Assembly (NCBI GenBank): GCA_911728455.2
Contig: OU452223.1
Location: 12,050,174 to 12,114,173 of the forward strand
Origin: Marthasterias glacialis
Taxonomy: Eukaryota > Echinodermata > Asteroidea > Forcipulatida > Asteriidae
DNA: 64,000 nt
Direction: 5' to 3'
In this document: positions 22,370-34,599 of the stretch, piece after piece
Position numbering within the stretch: position 1 is the first letter of the stretch
How the letters are laid out: each line of letters starts with the position of its first letter
The notes under the pieces: generated by a model
What the model saw: the letters and a program-made list of their open reading frames with translations, nothing else
Told to the model about the DNA's origin: nothing
Database searches by the model: none
Translations under genes and position numbers: made by a program

Positions 22370-24215
22370 TGCAGCAATTTCCCATTTGATGCTTTGGGGT
22401 TAATTCCAGGTCTGTGAACGTACATAGTACATGCAGGTTTTCTGGTTTGTACAAGTTGTCCAAATTTGTCAAGGAATTCTTGGAATAACAAATGACAGTA
22501 CAGGTACCATACGTAGAGCGAGCAGGGGTAAAACCAGGACAGCTCAAATTCAATTTCCAGCTCTTGTTTTTTTCTAATCTTTGAAGCCAGACAAAATAGA
22601 GGCAGACAAAACAGTATGAAAAGTGGATACATTCTTACCAGTTCAATTAGATAACAAAGGTGATATGCGCAGCATTTAAATGTCAAACAGGGTCTATGTA
22701 CACAATGTAGTCAGTTTGGTTGGCAACATTTTCAAAACAAGAGTTGTATTTAGATCATACGAATTGATTAGAGTTTAGAGGCGGGGTTTGTGTACACTGT
22801 AGATGTAGACCAAAAGACATAACAGTGGGAAAGATTCAATAAACTGCATCAATTATGACTGAGTGTTAAATATTGTATAGTCTCTGACATTTGCATTATT
22901 TATTTAGTTACAACAAACAGGGTTTTCTGAGCAGGGTTTGCATCAAATACATGTACGGTCTTGCATTGTGATGAAAGGGTGACACACATTTCTCAGTCCA
23001 AAGTAGATTGTGAATGATTTGGAAATCGCAAATTTTATGCCAATACGTCACTGACGCCAGGAAATGACACACACTTAGTACCAGTCAAAACTAGCGATCA
23101 GAGAAAACGGCGACTAAAGCTGAATGTTTTTTTTTTTAAACCACTGTCCTTTCAACAGGTTTTCTCATTGTTGACTCTTGATGCTTTGAACTTGATAAAT
23201 ATACTACTTTTGACCGTTTTACAACCTAAATTATTATAAGCAATAAAGGAAGAAAGGTATGTGGCAATTTGAGAAACCGAAAAAGAAGCAAAGCAGACTT
23301 TCCATTTTCACGAACTTATTCAATCCATTGTACTGCAATGTAAAGTTGACAGCACGTGCGCAGGCCCTTCGCACACAAGGTTTGTGTCAGTTTGTAAAAT
23401 CATTTTTGTTCACATTTTGAGTATGGTGCGCGCCGTGCATTACAATGGTAAATGGAACCTGTGTGTCAGTTTGCTTTTCGTGCAAATTTTGCCGTACATA
23501 ATTATTGTAATTAAAAAAGTAAAGCTGGTCAAGCTTTGAAACTTCATGAAATTGTAGGCCTTGACGAACATTATACAAACATGTGAGAAACTGCAAACTA
23601 AAAACAAAAATGGTGTTGTACACAAGGTGTCAGTTCCAGGCGTGGGTGACGTATTGCTTAAGAATTGTCCAGGAGAGGAATTACTTTTAAATAAGTATTA
23701 GTTATAATCCTACCCATCATGCCAGTTGGAATGGAAGTATCGGAGTGATTCTAATGGTTATGAAACAGTAGCAGCCTGAGAGAAAACTATTCTTCTGCTG
23801 TTGCAAATAAGGCTGCTGGATCTGTCTGGACTCTCACCTCCTATCTATGACATTCTACAGATCAAGAGAATTAATGAGGTGCTAATGAGTACAGTTAGAT
23901 GCAGTGTTTGATCATTCCTGTGGTCCATTGTGGTGTCAGCCACCACCCTTATAATCACATTTGCCCTACTAGTCTTTACACTGTCATGCCCAGTGGGTAA
24001 TAAAAAACCCTATTTTTCTATGGGGACCACAAAATAAAGAAACAATATACCTCTTTTATCAGTTCATAATTCCATGGTCTATAACTAGACATTTTTATTA
24101 GGGAGACTTTATATTTTACCAAGAGAAACAATTTGCAAAAAAATTCAAGACGAGGGCCTTATTATACTAAGTGATGTACTGAATCATATGTTTATACATT
24201 TTCCTAACAGTCTTA
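22370..24215. other. Non-coding DNA, no feature supported
   Basis: No exon, tandem repeat or TIR pair identified. The frames present lack protein character. Confidence 0.45.
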
Positions 24216-24219
24216 GTTA

Positions 24220-24396
24220 CAGGCCTGATACTTTAAGAGGCAATGGAGGCAATTGCCTCCATTGCTCCTGGTCATTGCCCTGGTGCCCTTGAAATGTTCC
24301 AATAGAAATTCACAATTTCCCCACAGAGGTGCCCTTTATCAAGAAGAAAATGCCTTGGCGCCCTTGCCCTTTCAAGAACGAAGCAATCAGGCCTGC
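24220..24396. mobile_element. AGGCCT-ended repeat, family F copy 2
   Basis: CAGGCCTGATAC at one end and GCAATCAGGCCTG at the other. The body has GGAGGCAATTGCCTCC, GCCCTGGTGCCCTTGAAATG and CACAGAGGTGCCCTTTATC. It is in inverted orientation relative to copies 1 and 3. Confidence 0.75.
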
Positions 24397-24399
24397 AGT

Positions 24400-25900
24400 T
24401 AGATTACAGGTTATGCACAAAAGATGTTTAAATCTGAAAGAAAGAAAATAGAACCAAATCCTAGTTTATTTTGGCTTGGATTTCATTTGTTTACGCCACT
24501 GGTCCAGGCCTAAGACGGCCTCCAGTGTGCACTTGTCTTTGCTGCCCATTGGCGTCACCCCCCAATGGCCGTCTGGTGTCTCTAGGGGCTTGTACTGTAA
24601 GAAGAGGAACGTTTATCATCATAGTTAGTATACATATTAAAAAATAATGTAAAATCTCTTGGAAAAAGCAGCCTCGACCCTCACAAGACAAAAAAATCCA
24701 TGCACTGAAAAGCAGTCCTTAAAGGTCCCAAGAATTTTTTTTTTGTTGGTTAAAAAAATAGAGTATGCCTATTATAGTATTTTCACATTCTTTACTTGCT
24801 TCGTAGAAATAACAATTTCTAAAATTAGGGGGTTGCCGTGCTCCGCCCACCCTTCCTCATTAACATAAAATCTGTGACGTAGACAGTGGAACGGCTGACC
24901 AGGGCCATGTGTGTGACAATAACATACAATGCATTGTTGACCACTCGGCACCAGAGCCGTCTTCGAAATGTTTTACCACAGCCTACGTCATGGATCATTA
25001 CGCAATCAAATGGCACACTTTTTCGGGGCTCAATTAAAGTGTATTAACGCATAACAGACACATCAAAATAGTCAATACTATGTTTTGTTAATTTCAAACC
25101 ATATTTTAAGCCACAAAAATGTTCCGTGACAAAAAACCTCTTCATGGGCCCTTTAAATACTAGCGAAAGATCACTATTTAGTGGTAGCTTGTGCTTAAAT
25201 CAGTGTCACTGATCTTCAGAGATGTGCACCGGTTTGGTTTATAGTCAAGACACATTAATTTTATTTTGCAAATCAGAAAGCCGTAAACTAGATGACTTTT
25301 TGAACTCATCAAAGAAAGCCGGAGACCGTTACGGCCTGGCTCTAAACTCCCTGAGGATCAGGGGTCGGAGCATTGTCACAGCGCTTCCCACACGGCTGTT
25401 GTTGATTCTCTACCTTATGGGGTCATGCTTGACTGCACATCTAAATACATCACCAGGGATTGTGCTGTGCTTAATTCAAACTGTTGTAACAGCTGGGATT
25501 TGCATAACGCTTTAAAATTAGTCAGTGATGGTTACATCGGTTGTCATGTTAGTTCCTTTGTCTGAGTAATACAAGGGGGGATACCGAGCTCGTTCAGTTT
25601 CCAAGAACAGTTTCATTGTTCGGATGTTATCAAAATATGAAAAAATTAAATTAACAATTATCTTCCAAACAAAATTGCAATTTCACATAATCTTTTTTTA
25701 TGTTCCAGTTGGCAGACTTAAGTTAAAATGATTCATGAATACAAAGCTCATTTAATGATTCCTGGCTCCAACAACAGTTTCATTGTTAAGATATTTTTTC
25801 AAATTAAGACATTTGAAATGTCACGTTAATTTTTTTTCCAAGTTGGAAACGTAAAAGTCCATAGAAAAAGGCAAGAATAAAGTATGATACATGTAGCTGT
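24400..25900. other. Non-coding DNA with a CpG-containing stretch
   Basis: 24840-25170 is somewhat GC-richer (CTCCGCCCACCCTTCCTCAT, CCTACGTCATGGATCATTAC) and looks like an unclassified dispersed repeat. AACAGTTTCATTGTT occurs twice (near 25608 and 25772). No exon supported. Confidence 0.4.
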
Positions 25901-25904
25901 TAAT

Positions 25905-26097
25905 TTTGCATCAGGGATAAGAATATTATTTGTGGTTTTTTGCCCATACACTTTCCCGATTCCTGTGAAAAATAACAACCTCACAGGCATATTCCTCGGG
26001 TGGGATTCGAACCCATAACCCCGGCCATTCTAGAGCAGATGTCTTACCAACTGGACTACCGAGATTGCCCGGCAGCTAGAGGCAGTTCAAATCCTAT
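25905..26097 (-). mobile_element. tRNA-like SINE family A, minus-strand copy
   Basis: On the minus strand: GCTGCCGGGCAATCTCGG, GTCCAGTTGGTAAGACATCT, GGTTCGAATCCCACCC, then ACAGGAATCGGGAAAGTG and the GTATGGG and CCCTGATGCAAAA tail. Head and tail are in the same order as at 21553 and 29365. Confidence 0.8.
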
Positions 26098-26462
26098 AGA
26101 GTAGAGTAGGCAACATCAATCACACCCAGCAATAATGAGATTCCCTGTACCGTATTTATCACAAAATAATATCAGTCCCCTACCATGTAAACATTATAAA
26201 CCTTTCATTCATCACACACATAAAGACTTGTTTGTTGTTCTTTTGAATTCGTTCCTCGCCTCAATTTACAAAATGGCAGTTAAAAAGGATCCGTGACAGA
26301 AAGTAACCACAAATGGATGGCAAACAAATTTACTCGGCTAATTAGAACAGACATATTGGAACCATGGGCGAGCTCATCCACGACTTCTTAATTGCTGTAC
26401 AAACTCAAGCTAAGTAGTCATGGTCTTGCCTCCGGAAATAGGAACAGGATTGGAGTTTACAA

Positions 26463-26480
26463 CCCCCCCCCCCCCCCCCC
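26463..26480. repeat. Poly-C tract
   Basis: 18 consecutive C followed by ACCACCACCC. Confidence 0.95.
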
Positions 26481-26839
26481 ACCACCACCCCACCACCTAA
26501 CAAAAAGACAAAACAAACCCTTGACCAACTATAGCAGTCCACTTTGCTGTTTTTAAATGCAAGGTTGTGTTCGTTCATTTACATGTAGGAGGGTGGATTG
26601 TTTGCTGAATAGAAATTGCCTTTTGTTTCTACTCAGGGTCCATTAAATAATTACTCAGAAAAGATAGGACGGTATTATTAGTAAACACTGACATCGTTAC
26701 CGTGGATCATAAATGACTTGATTTCCTAGTTGATTTTTTAGTGCCTTTCGGGGGAAAAAGATCATGTAACTGCATGCATGTTTGTATGCACCATTATGCG
26801 AAATTTATGATCAAAATGGGAAAGTTAGATTTTAGGTTT

Positions 26840-27022
26840 ACAGGGAGGAGAAATCTCAGTCTTTTATCTGAATTCAGTCTTATTTGATGCCTGTTGAAAA
26901 AAAAGTAGCTGCAAACTTTCTCCAGATGAAGAAATCCTGCTCTTTGATCTACTCCTCTAGTGTTGAGGATACTGTTCACAGAGGCTCCTTAAAATCCACA
27001 ACTCCAGGAGTTACATAAAGGT
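26840..27022 (+). repeat. Dispersed repeat family Q, copy 1
   Basis: Shares GAGAAATYTCAG, CTTTTATCTGA, AAAAAAAGTAGC, AGAAATCCTGCTCTTTGATC, TACTCCTCTAGTG and an AACTCCAGGRGTTAC end with 39727-39916. Two copies in the same orientation, roughly 80% alike by eye. Class unknown. Confidence 0.75.
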
Positions 27023-27050
27023 TGAAATCTACATACCACACAACATTCTG

Positions 27051-27225
27051 GGCCCAATTTCATAGAGCTGCTTAAGTACAAAAAGTAGCTAAGCACAGAA
27101 CAATTTTGGTTACCAGAAATACATGTAGGTTACCAGCCAAAATACCATTTCACATGTACAATTTGTGACTGGTTTCCTGCTAAATTGCGCGTAGCAGAAA
27201 CTTGTTAAGCAATATTTTTATTTGC
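27051..27225. mobile_element. Repeat family G, copy 1
   Basis: GGCCCAATTTCATAGAGCTG at the left, then GGTTACCAGCCAAAATACCA and TGTGACTGGTTTCCTGCTAA. The inverted right end is degraded. Same wording as 47011 and 55885. A foldback-type MITE by inference. Confidence 0.65.
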
Positions 27226-27229
27226 TTTG

Positions 27230-28035
27230 TCAGCAAATGGCTCTCAACCCCACGTTTAAAAAATGAAGCAATATGCCGATAATTAGTCTTGTTCATTGCT
27301 CGCTGTACTGGCTACCACCCACTCAGTTTTAATTAGCTAAAGAGGTTTTTTTCCATAACAGCTCTTTTGGAAATCTGCCCTGACAAGTGTTGGAATATAC
27401 ACATCCATGTTTGTGATTCAATGTTGATCTCTTTAGGAGTCCAAAAGGACCCTAATGGCATCTTCTATCTCACTAAATTTGCCAACTGTGATTGGGCTAA
27501 AAGGGTCCGCTCCCAATCATGGCCAGGATGGCATTTGTTCAGGTAGGAGGACTGATGCAATAATAAGCTTATACTTTACTGCCGCACGCTCGCCGAGCAC
27601 TTAGACCTTTCAATATACATGTAGTCGGACACTCATGGAGAATGATCGTCGTCGTGTTCATTTCAAGAAGAAGAAAGAAAACAATCCTTTCGACTTTGAG
27701 GTTATCCTGTTTGTTTACTTAAAAAATCACTTCAAATTCAAGTAATTTGGAATAGTGTTTACAGGTCAAAGGTTACTATCTTGTAGGGAGTTTTTTCATG
27801 GCACTGTGCCGTTGGTTCATGTATCTCCTCCTTTTTGGCCTGATTTGGTGAATTTAATAAAATGTTTCCCTTCTTTATCCTTCCAAATTTTCTGAACCAT
27901 CACAAATTCTCTAAAATCATTCCCATACATGTAGGTTTTGGCTGATCTCGATGAATCTAGTACACATACCACACCAACCATGATTTGCTTTGGGCAAAGC
28001 TCGTTAGAAAGTGGGCCATCTTTAGCCAAAAAAAA
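27230..28035. other. Non-coding DNA
   Basis: No feature supported. Confidence 0.4.
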
Positions 28036-28040
28036 AAAAG

Positions 28041-28555
28041 GCAAACCCATAGAAGAAACCAAGGGAACCCATAGGAAAAACAAAGGGAACCCATTAGAGA
28101 AACCAAGGGAACCCGTAGGAAAAACAAAGGGAAACCGTCGGAGAAACTTAAGGAACCCTTAGGAAAAATCCAAGGGAACCCATAGGAAAAATCGAAGGGA
28201 ACCCATAGAAATAACAAAGGGAACCCATAGAGGAGAAGCCAAGGGAACCCACAGGAAAAAAGGGAACCCATTGGAGAAACCAAGGGAACCAAAAGGAAAA
28301 ACAAAGGGAACCCTTCGGAAAAATCCAAGGGAACCCATAGAAATAACAAAGGGAACCCATAGAGGAGAAGCCAAGGGAACCTACAGGAAAAAGGGAACCC
28401 ATTGGAGAAACCAAGGGAACCAATAGGACAAATAAAAGGAACCCATAGGAGAAACCAAAAGAACAAACAGGAAATACCGAAGGGAACCCTTAGGAAAAAC
28501 CAAGTGCACCTACAGGAAAAACTGGAACCCATGGGAAAAACCAAGGAAACTCAAG
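28041..28555. repeat. 21-24 bp minisatellite with 132-bp higher-order repeat
   Basis: About 24 units of GGGAACCCATAGGARAAACC type. The run starting at 28201 (ACCCATAGAAATAACAAAGG) recurs at 28333 in the same unit order, giving a 132-bp higher-order period. Since 21 is divisible by 3, the minus strand has a 195-codon open frame made of GFPWFLLWVPL-like heptads. It has no other protein character and is treated as a by-product. Confidence 0.92.
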
Positions 28556-28559
28556 GCAA

Positions 28560-29085
28560 TCTTCGTGGATGCTGTACACACTTGTAGAATGATCTGAGGC
28601 ATGAGCCCACATAATGTCCAAATATTTAGTCTTTTATTTGTGTCGATTTAGAGAATCTGTAAAACCACACTTCATATCGCCCTTTGGTGTTAAGGTGAAA
28701 ATTATGCCATTTTCTTACTATTATTTATTAGCCGCAGATAATTCACAAACAGCACTCGCTATCACGTAACCCTTTTAGGTGACCTGAATCAGAACTTACC
28801 AGAGGCCTTCATTTAAACAGAATTAAGGCTTAAAGACTAAAACAGAAAACTTATGTTGGCATATTCATGATTTAATTCCCGTTGTGACAGGTGCATGCAG
28901 ACGGGCCCATAGAATTGCCTCTCGAAAGAAAGAAAAAAAGTTGAAATTTTTATTGATTAAAGAGCGGTGAGCTCTTGTTGTGCAGGAACTGCAGATAGGG
29001 CCCATGGCTAGTAGCAGATGACTTTCAGACACAGTTTTTTTTTATAATGGTGCAATGATCACAATCATTCATTTCTTATTAATGG
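28560..29085. other. Non-coding DNA
   Basis: No feature supported. Confidence 0.4.
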
Positions 29086-29088
29086 AAG

Positions 29089-29319
29089 TTAATTTTTGCA
29101 ATGGGGATATCTAATATTAGTTGTAATTTTTACCCATACACCGATGTGTGTTAAGCACTGTATACTCAATACTTTCCCGAGTCCTGTGAAAAAATACATG
29201 TATTCACAGGCATTTTTTCACAGGACTTGGGAAAGTACTGAGTATACAGTGCTTAACACACATTGGTGTATGGGTAAAACTTACAACTAATATTCGTTAT
29301 CCCCGATGCAAAAATTAAC
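29089..29319. mobile_element. Inverted pair of SINE family A tails
   Basis: The left arm (29089-29194, minus) and right arm (29213-29319, plus) are near-complements about 106 nt long, separated by an 18-nt loop. Each arm carries TACAGTGCTTAACACACA, GGTGTATGGGTA and the GATGCAAAAATTAA end. The left element is truncated just before its tRNA head (TGCCTGTGAATA junction). The whole can form a long hairpin. Confidence 0.8.
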
Positions 29320-29364
29320 ATCTATTATAATGGTCGCGGTACCTGCTGCTAATATGATATAAAC

Positions 29365-29548
29365 TGTCTCTAGCTACCGGTCAGTCTCGTAGTCTAGTTG
29401 GTAAGACATCTGCTCTAGAATGGCGGGGGTCAAGGGTTCGAATCCCACCCAAGGAAAATGCCTGTGAATATTTTTTTTCACAGGACTCGAGTATACAGTG
29501 CTTAACACACATTGGTGTATAGGTAAAAATTACAACTAATATTCATTC
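29365..29548 (+). mobile_element. tRNA-like SINE family A, head plus tail
   Basis: Head: CTACCGGTCAGTCTCGTAG, TCTAGTTGGTAAGACATCTG, then GGGTTCGAATCCCACCC. Next come TGCCTGTGAATATTTTTT and a tail with TACAGTGCTTAACACACA and GGTGTATAGGTAAAAATT. The linker to the preceding tail (GCGGTACCTGCTG) matches the one at 21 kb. Confidence 0.8.
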
Positions 29549-29549
29549 A

Positions 29550-31135
29550 TTTCTTGTTCAGGAAAAAAAAAACGGTTTTGTTCCACCTTAGAGCTTTTGA
29601 AACTGAAACTTACCAGTAGATGTTTCTTTAGATAATTTGAGAGTAATTATTAACTTTGTTGTAGTTTTGAAATATACATGTAGGATGATTTGCTGATTAA
29701 TATCCTTGTGAAGTACAGTAGTCATACTTCCTTAAAAATAAAAAAATCGTAACAAATAATTTATTTCACAAAAATGAAATTATTTTAAATATTTATTGCA
29801 ATGCAACGTAGGCTTAAATAAATTAAGAACGTAGAGTGATGCTGTGAGAGTTTTAATTTTTTCAATTTTTATTTTTGTTTTTTACTTTTGGGGTGACGGT
29901 AGAACATGTTCTTCCATTTCCAATCTGTATTTTTGCAGGTTTTTAACAATTCTGGAATACACCAAACGGGTGCTCATTGTCCTCTTTATTTAAACACAGC
30001 ACAAGGAAGCTCACAAATTCTGCCATTAGTGGAAAAGTTCAACTCCAACAAAGAATGATATTGTTACAATAATGCATTGTTCCCCAGGGTATGGGAATGT
30101 CCCTAGATTCCCCCCCTAGAATTATATTTGGGATGTGAAAACTTTCAGGCCCTATTTGTAAGGGAACAAGATGGAGAGAGGAAGGAAAAACAAAGTTTAC
30201 ACCCTTTCCCCGTATTTATCCAGTTGAGTAAAAAGGTTTTTGATTTTAATAAAATCAAGCTCCGATTATAATAAAATATCAAGTTTGACTACATTGTGGT
30301 GTAATTGTGTATAACTGGACTTCGATTAGCTCAACATGAAGATAAATGTAACCCATTATGGGCAAGTCTTTCGAGCTGACCAATTTCTTTTTAAGTGAGC
30401 CTAAAAATCAGACAGAGGTGTATTTTGGCTTGGATCCATTGTATGGGCAGAAATGAAAAACTGACTGCTTTTTCCCCTCCTTCCTAATCCTACCATGTGG
30501 GAGGATTCTTTTGCAGACTTTTGCAAAAAAATCGGTGGAGATATTTCTTTCATTTTCCCCTTGCCCTCAAATGTCAAAGGTGTACATGTGTTTACAGCCT
30601 TTCATCACAACACCACATACCATAAAATTGGACTGTCCAGGCTCCAACTGCATCTCATGTTTTCTCCATCCAGGAAAGTTGTCAGCGAGCCAGCACTCCG
30701 GAGAGATTTCAAGTCACAACAACAGTGTGCAAGACATTTATCATTCCCAGCCTTTTAAGAAACCACTGATTAATTATCTATCTTGACAAATTTCTACCAG
30801 GGTCCGTAGGCCTGACTTGGTCAGAGTGGAGCACTCAGAAGGTCATACAGGGTCAGGTCACATGAGGTTAAAGGTGTTATTCAAGGTCACAGCAGTTGTA
30901 TTCAACTTGAGGGCAGGAGTTGATGTCATCCAATCACTGTCCTGTTTCAATTCTGAACTTGTTGAACTTTTGTCTATTAATTTGATTTGGGGTGAATCTC
31001 GGAAACGTAAACGTTTCATCAACGAAAACGACGAAAACAGCTCCTACATGTAAAGATGTTTCTACCACCCTCCCCTGCCATAAGGAGGTCAAGAGTCCAA
31101 TGTCCTTTGAAGATCTGTCTCTGTCATGTAGTCTG
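29550..31135. other. Non-coding DNA; one possible terminal exon not called
   Basis: Mostly AT-rich DNA. Around 30670-30780 an acceptor-like pyrimidine stretch (TTTCTCCATCCAG) precedes two overlapping open frames, too ambiguous to call. Confidence 0.35.
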
Positions 31136-31140
31136 TCTTA

Positions 31141-31492
31141 ATTGGCGGAGCAGTCCAGTGCACCGGACTCGAGTTCTGGTGGTCAAGTCATCGGGGTGTG
31201 GGTTCGAATCCCGGTCATGACACTTGTGTCCTTATGCAAGATGCTTTACTTTGCTTCTCTTCACCCAGGGGTAGTAATGGGTACCTGCGAGGGTACAGGT
31301 TGAGATTGCGTTTGAAAAAGCCTTCGGGGGGGGGGGGGGGGGCACGGAAGCCCAGGGCTGTATACTTCCCAGGGAGCTGAGAAAGATTACAGGAATGTTA
31401 TTTTGGCCAAATGACCAGGGCACTAATGTAAAGCACATCGAGACATTATTGTGAAATGCGCTAAGAACTAGTTATTATTGTTATTATTATGG
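31141..31492 (+). mobile_element. tRNA-derived SINE family C, copy 1
   Basis: Head with GGCGGAGCAGTCCAGTGCAC and GGGTTCGAATCCCGG, then TCATGACACTTGTGTCCTTA, a body interrupted by a G tract (31326-31342), and a 3' end ATGTAAAGCACATCGAGACA, GCGCTAAGAACTA, (TTATTATTG)n. Head, CACTTGTGTCC motif and 3' end all match the copy at 59152-59602. Confidence 0.8.
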
Positions 31493-31504
31493 GAGTTTCT
31501 GAAT

Positions 31505-31620
31505 TACAGCTGCCGCTATGGCTGCGGCTGTAGCTAGGGGTGTTGCTATGGGTCCTCCTATGCTTCATCACATGTTCGCATGATGATCAAGCCACAGCCA
31601 CTAATCCAGACACAACCTCA
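31505..31620 (-). repeat. Dispersed repeat family R
   Basis: On the minus strand it has CCATAGCAACACCCCTAGC, TACAGCCGCAGCCATAGC and a GTGTCTGGATTAGTGGC stretch, resembling 56470-56550 (plus strand). Boundaries uncertain. Confidence 0.45.
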
Positions 31621-31976
31621 TGAATACATGTTCATTGAGGGTACAAGGCCATTTTAATCCAAAAGAAACTATTTATGAACAATGTCTGTAGCAGTTCATG
31701 CAATGGACGAAGTTGATCACTTTGTACAATTGGTTGACAAAGGAGGGTAAGTGATAAATATTGAAGATTTTTATGAGAGATTAGAGGTACATGAAGTCTG
31801 TTTTTCAACACAAGTTGTTCGTAATTTGTGCACAAAAAGCCTCACAGTATTATTTTTTTCCTTTGTACAATTTGATTGAAATTAAGATTTTTTCTTCAAA
31901 ATATGAATCAAACAGCTCGTTTGAATGAGTTACTCTGTAGATAAACATCAATCTTATCATTTCTCAGTGATGTTAA

Positions 31977-32402
31977 TTAAAGCACACGGCCAACATTGGT
32001 TATTGACATAGACCAGTTCATGCATTTTTTGTGACCCTACGTGTACATGAAATAACAAACCAGTGAAAGTGTAACAGCAATCGGTCATCAGTTAGTCACA
32101 GGAAGTAGTGATCGTCAATCGATCACTAATTGATCAAGTGACCAGTCGATCAATTAGTCACAAGAAAATAGTGGGAAAACCCCATTACATGTTTTAACTG
32201 TTTTCAAACGCTGGGTTTTGGACTCACAAGACCAAAACTAATTGTTTTACCAATTTCTGAAAAACTATAGCATTTCAGGCCAAAAAAACAATTCATGGGA
32301 TGTTCTTCCCACCATGTCCAGCTTTATATACCATGTAAGTTATGTGCAAATCTCTGAAAAAGTATTTTTTCAGTCTTACCAATGTTGTACACACCCCTTT
32401 AA
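31977..32402. mobile_element. Family D-related MITE, TTAA flanked
   Basis: TTAA, AGCACACGGCCAACATTGGT, ..., ACCAATGTTGTACACACCCC, TTAA. About 418 bp between target sites. The right half (TTTCAGGCCAAA, ACCATGTAAGTTATGTGCAA, TTACCAATGTTG) is related to family D; the left half is not. It contains a run of GATCACTAATTGATC-like inverted words near 32115-32160. Confidence 0.7.
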
Positions 32403-32487
32403 TCAGATTCATGCAGGATTTATTATGAATTTATAGCATGCAAGGAATAGTTAACCTTTTGAAAGGATTGTTTCGTCTACGTGTAAC

Positions 32488-32695
32488 AGTCCCCCCTCCC
32501 CCCCCCCCCCCCAACCCAGCTTGATGCTTGTTTAAACGTCAGTAACAAATATTAATAAAGTGACAGATTTCCTTTATGATTTTTTTCTCGTCTGTCTGCT
32601 GTGAATATCTCTTGCAGCTCTGGCTCATGGACCAGTAATATTGATTACGGGAGTTGACTCACATGGCAGTCTACAATGTCAAAATCTCTCCAATG

Positions 32696-32723
<28 letters not shown>
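32488..32723. repeat. Low-complexity C and T tracts
   Basis: A C-rich tract at about 32490-32512 and a 26-28 nt T tract at about 32695-32722. Confidence 0.9.
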
Positions 32724-32724
<1 letters not shown>

Positions 32725-32727
<3 letters not shown>

Positions 32728-34590
32728 GAAGGAGTTTATGATGCGTTGTATGTTTGGGTTAGAGTACAATTGATCTGAAGTTGTCAGGAGTTGTCAAGAG
32801 TATCACCTGTATGCAAATGTGGGTAGCTCTGACGTCAGTCTTGTCGTCTGTCACGTTTTCATTTGATACAGTACCTAAATGACAACGTATACGTGCACAG
32901 TCTTTTTTTAATCATGCCTACACTTTTGTGGTAATAACTTGTTGGTAGCCGTGCCAGTCAAGTAGTATAATTTGCAAGAAGGGAAAATAAAATGCAGCAC
33001 TTTAATGACTAACCTTGTTGTTTTAGTAACAAATGTCATAAGCAACAACTATATTGTATTCGTAGCAACAACTGCTTCATCTTTTGTTAAGAGACACCAA
33101 AAGAACAACAGTTGAATTAACGCTTTGCGGATCTTATAGATCTTGTATTGGACAAACTCAAGTACTTTTTAATTCCTCATTGACACGTAGCTGAATCAAT
33201 TGATTTATGTTGACAATAACTGTTACATCAGTGGTTATCCAAACTGTTATGCAAAAAATGGACACCACAGAAAGGCAGACCCCTGATTGTAGTTAGGCAT
33301 AGTCATACATTGACAAAAACTGTAGCTTAAACTAACATGAGAAGGGGGCACTCTTTTCTTGTAGCGTTTGAAACCCTTTTTCAATTACTTCCTCTCACAA
33401 TCAACACATTACAAAACCAACCTGTAGATCATCTCTTAATAGGTACCTGACTCTAGTGCGCCTGATAAACTTTAGGTCCATAGGCAATGAATGACCTTGG
33501 TGACTTCAAAACTACAGTAAAGTTTGTAAGACCATCAAACCAAACAAAGGTATACCATCAAACAAATACAATAATACATGAAAAGGATTCAAGGGGAGTT
33601 GTAACTTTGAACAGTTCAAAGGTCTTTCCATTTTTATTGAGCATATCAGGTTGTTTTTTATCACTTCATTAAAGTTAGTATAATTGTATATCATGTATGT
33701 AAACATAGATGTACATGTAGGCCCTCTAAGTAGAAAAAAACTTGTTTGTTGTGCTGAAAATTCTAGTTTTTTTGCCCTCCCCCTGAAAAAACCAAAAAAC
33801 TAACAACACAAACAAACAAACAAAGCAATGATTGCTTGAATTGAAGGTTTTGTTTGAGAGTGGTACAAGTTAATATTTTTGCCCCTCCCCTTCAAATCCC
33901 GCCCCTCCCATGAAAAAACCAACAACAAACAAACAAACAATCAAACAAACAACCCAACAAACAAACAATCATACAAACAAAACAAACAACTTCCCATCTA
34001 CGCCAATAATTTTACTGATGGTTATCAAGTACCTCTTGACCTCTTGACCTTTAAAGGAGCAGTTCTACTGAAGGACGTTTTTATGATTGATGTTTCCTCT
34101 TGCTTAAAGCATGGAGGAAGCATGCTCAAAGGGAGCTCACAGGGATTTTTTTAAAGACTGTTTGTCTTCTACATGTATTTCCATTATTAGAACATGGCAG
34201 CTTCATTTGGGCATTATTTGTTAATGGACAACAATAACCAAGAACAAGAAACCAGAGGCCCCCCCCCCCCCCAATGTGGTGTCTGTGTTCAGGACTGTCT
34301 CTTCTTCTTACTACAAGTACTTTATATGTTGGCTGTACATGCTGCAACCTAGTCTGATGGTGGGGTGGTGGTGGTGGTGGGGGGGGGGAGGGTTGTTTTT
34401 ACTGGTTGACACATAATTTTATAGTACAGTAAAATCTGTCAAAGTACGACACTAAAGAATAACCACTGACCCATTTACTGATATTTGGCATACACTGTGG
34501 ATCCCATAGCCAACAATGTATTACATATATGCGAGCTCTATTGTTGAGCATCGGACTGTGTTGGCAAACAATATACCATATGTACATATA
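32725..34590. other. Non-coding DNA with simple repeats
   Basis: Contains a (CAAA)n-type run at 33921-33985, a related CAAACAAACAAACAAA run near 33805, a C tract at 34261-34273 and a GGT/G-rich tract at 34362-34390. No exon supported. Confidence 0.5.
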
Positions 34591-34599
34591 ACTGTGTAC

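Noticed and set aside
27957-28544. 195-codon open frame on the minus strand rich in W, F, P and L
   Set aside because: It is entirely the translation of the 21-bp minisatellite. No non-repetitive flank, start context or splice sites.
29376-29460. Possible functional tRNA gene (A and B boxes present)
   Set aside because: The cloverleaf arms do not pair properly, and the same head recurs attached to a conserved non-tRNA tail at other loci, so it is a SINE.
30672-30785. Possible terminal exon after TTTCTCCATCCAG
   Set aside because: Two frames are equally open, no donor or polyadenylation context, no recognisable protein.
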